From the NCBI GenBank assembly GCA_938082915.1, contig CALKCG010000179.1, forward strand, positions 1 to 5,707: a DNA stretch of 5,707 nt, given 5' to 3'. The stretch is from an uncultured archaeon. Lineage in GTDB: Archaea; Thermoproteota; CALKCG01; B24. The translations under genes and the position numbers were made by a program. The number at the start of each line of letters is the position of its first letter. The stretch's first letter is position 1. The notes beneath the pieces were generated by a model. It worked only from the letters and a program-made list of their open reading frames with translations. It was not told the origin of the DNA and ran no database searches. Below are positions 4,307 through 5,707 of the stretch, piece after piece.

Positions 4307-5707
4307 TTACGTATCTGCCTTAATTCCCTCTCTAGCTAATACCGACCTAGCTACTATTACGCCGGATACCGATGCTTGCATAAGTCCTCGTGTTATACCT
4401 GCCCCATCGCCTGCTACGTAGAGGTTTTTAATGTCGGTTTCAAGGTTCCTATCGAGTTTTATTCTAGCCGAGTAGAATTTGACTTCTACACCGTAGAGTA
4501 GTGTGTGGTTTGAGAAAATGCCCGGTGTAAGTTTGTCGAGGGCTTCGAGCATTTCAAGTATATCCGTTAAATACCTATAGGGTAGTACAAAGCTCAAATC
4601 TCCAGGAGTGGCGTTTTTCAAAGTAGGTTTAACTATGCTACGGTTTATACGGTCTTCAGTAGACCTCCTCCCATTCTTAAGGTCTCCAAGCCTCTGAATT
4701 ATAACACCGCCGCCTATTATATTGGCGAGTCTAGCTATGTACTTACCATAAGCTATGGGCTCTTTAAACGGCTCTGTAAAAGATACGCTCACTAAAACCG
4801 CAAAATTGGTATTATCAGTCTTCTTCTCCGAGTAGCTTTGACCGTTAACAGTGAGAACATCATCGTATATCTCCGTTATGACTTCCCCATGTGGGCATAC
4901 GCAGAAAACCCTAACCATGTCGTCAAAGGACTTAGAGTAGAATTGAAACTTTGGCTCATACAGTGCATTTGTTAAAGGCTCCATAACGGCTGCTGGTACT
5001 TCAACTCTAACGCCTAAATCTATCGGGTTATTCTCAAGACCTAATTGGAAACGTCTAGCCTCCTTTTGAAGCCACTCTGCACCACTTCTGCCTGGAGCTA
5101 GAACAACATATTTAGCTCTGTAAACTTCTCCATCTGATGTTTCAAGGCCAATAGCCTTCCCGTTTTCTACGAGGATCTTAGCAACTTCTGTTCTAAATTT
5201 GACTTCGACTCTCTTATTCAAATACCTTCTAGCCGCTTCCAACACGGAATTGGCTTTATCAGTACCCATATGCCTCAAAGTCATAGGTATGAAATTTAAT
5301 CCGGCTAAGACCGCCTTCCTCCTAATATCCTCTATGAAATCTCCGTCACCACCATAAATTTTATCCGGTACGCCAAACTTCCTATAGAAAGCATCTACAT
5401 ATTTCACGAGTTTTTCGAGTTCTCCTCTGGGTACGTAGTCTGCAAGCCATCCTCCCACGTCTGGGGACAGTATAAGCTTTCCATCGCTGAATGCTCCAGC
5501 CCCTCCCCACCCGCTGAGGAGGTTACATGGTTTACACTGTTTACTGCAAAAGCCGGAGGTTAAAGCTGGACATCTACGATCTCTAATATCTAAACCCTTC
5601 TCCAACATTAAAATTGAAAGGTTGCTTTTTTCGGATAGCTCTAAAGCCGTAAATATTCCCGCTGGTCCGCAACCAACTATCACTACATCGTACAGAGCAA
5701 TCCCACT
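4307..5707 (-). CDS. FAD-dependent dehydrogenase (COG2509-like), 5' end outside window
   Basis: 466 residues are visible, close to the full family length. Numbering is from the in-frame GTG at 5683. An FAD-binding Rossmann start 'IVGCGPAG' (2-9) has the GxGxxG pattern, and the strand 'ILMLEKG' ends with Glu28 for the ribose. A four-Cys stretch follows (C38, C46, C50, C53), leading into 'GWGGAGAFSDGKL' (58-70), the signature I associate with this family. Later come 'VVLAPGRSG' (193-201) and the C-terminal FAD motif 'LYVAGDGAGITRGLMQASVSG' (421-441). The frame continues to the right edge with SGIALYDVV before GTG 5683. Because 'YDVVIVG' is the expected first beta strand, the true start lies beyond the window, and the GTG is not the start. 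The substrate of this family is not established; it is an uncharacterised oxidoreductase, probably cytosolic. No link to the methyltransferases is evident. Confidence 0.88.
   Translation of the reverse strand, partial: SGIALYDVVIVGCGPAGIFTALELSEKSNLSILMLEKGLDIRDRRCPALTSGFCSKQCKPCNLLSGWGGAGAFSDGKLILSPDVGGWLADYVPRGELEKLVKYVDAFYRKFGVPDKIYGGDGDFIEDIRRKAVLAGLNFIPMTLRHMGTDKANSVLEAARRYLNKRVEVKFRTEVAKILVENGKAIGLETSDGEVYRAKYVVLAPGRSGAEWLQKEARRFQLGLENNPIDLGVRVEVPAAVMEPLTNALYEPKFQFYSKSFDDMVRVFCVCPHGEVITEIYDDVLTVNGQSYSEKKTDNTNFAVLVSVSFTEPFKEPIAYGKYIARLANIIGGGVIIQRLGDLKNGRRSTEDRINRSIVKPTLKNATPGDLSFVLPYRYLTDILEMLEALDKLTPGIFSNHTLLYGVEVKFYSARIKLDRNLETDIKNLYVAGDGAGITRGLMQASVSGVIVARSVLAREGIKADT

Overview
The window looks like a piece of an archaeal chromosome or metagenomic contig, moderately AT-rich. 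The evidence is promoter architecture: four of the six genes have an archaeal-type TATA box about 25-30 bases before the start codon and no convincing Shine-Dalgarno site, as expected for leaderless transcripts. The protein families (methylotrophy-type methyltransferases, a GYD protein, a small retropepsin-like protein, a COG2509-like flavoprotein) fit Thermoproteota/Bathyarchaeia-like archaea, but that placement is inference, since no rRNA or tRNA gene is present.

Left part (1-2986): a methyl-group metabolism neighbourhood. A membrane protein runs off the left edge on the minus strand (1-339). Upstream of it on the same strand is a UroD-superfamily, corrinoid-type methyltransferase (435-1511). 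Diverging from that gene is a trimethylamine methyltransferase (MttB)-family gene without an amber codon (1568-2986). The two methyltransferase genes are only 56 bp apart and appear to share one palindromic TATA box, TTATATAA at 1538-1545, which sits at promoter distance from both start codons. A plausible model is that the MttB-like enzyme demethylates a quaternary amine or related methylated compound onto a corrinoid protein, the UroD-like enzyme makes the second methyl transfer (or handles another methyl donor), and the membrane protein imports the substrate. No corrinoid protein, corrinoid-reactivating protein or MtrH gene is visible, so the set is incomplete here.

Middle part (2987-4306): an AT-rich, gene-poor stretch of 383 bp, then a small GYD-domain gene (3370-3645), a 222-bp gap, and a small retropepsin-like aspartic protease-fold gene (3868-4230). 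The last has the active-site triad DTS instead of DTG. It is the only gene with a well-placed Shine-Dalgarno site.

Right part (4307-5707): a minus-strand FAD-dependent dehydrogenase of the COG2509 type, convergent with the protease-like gene. Its 5' end lies beyond the window: the first GTG inside it would cut the first strand of the FAD-binding Rossmann fold.

No tRNA, rRNA, CRISPR array, insertion sequence or long repeat was found. The most interesting part is the tightly divergent UroD-like/MttB-like pair with its shared promoter and altered metal site, a possible methyl-transfer system of unknown substrate.
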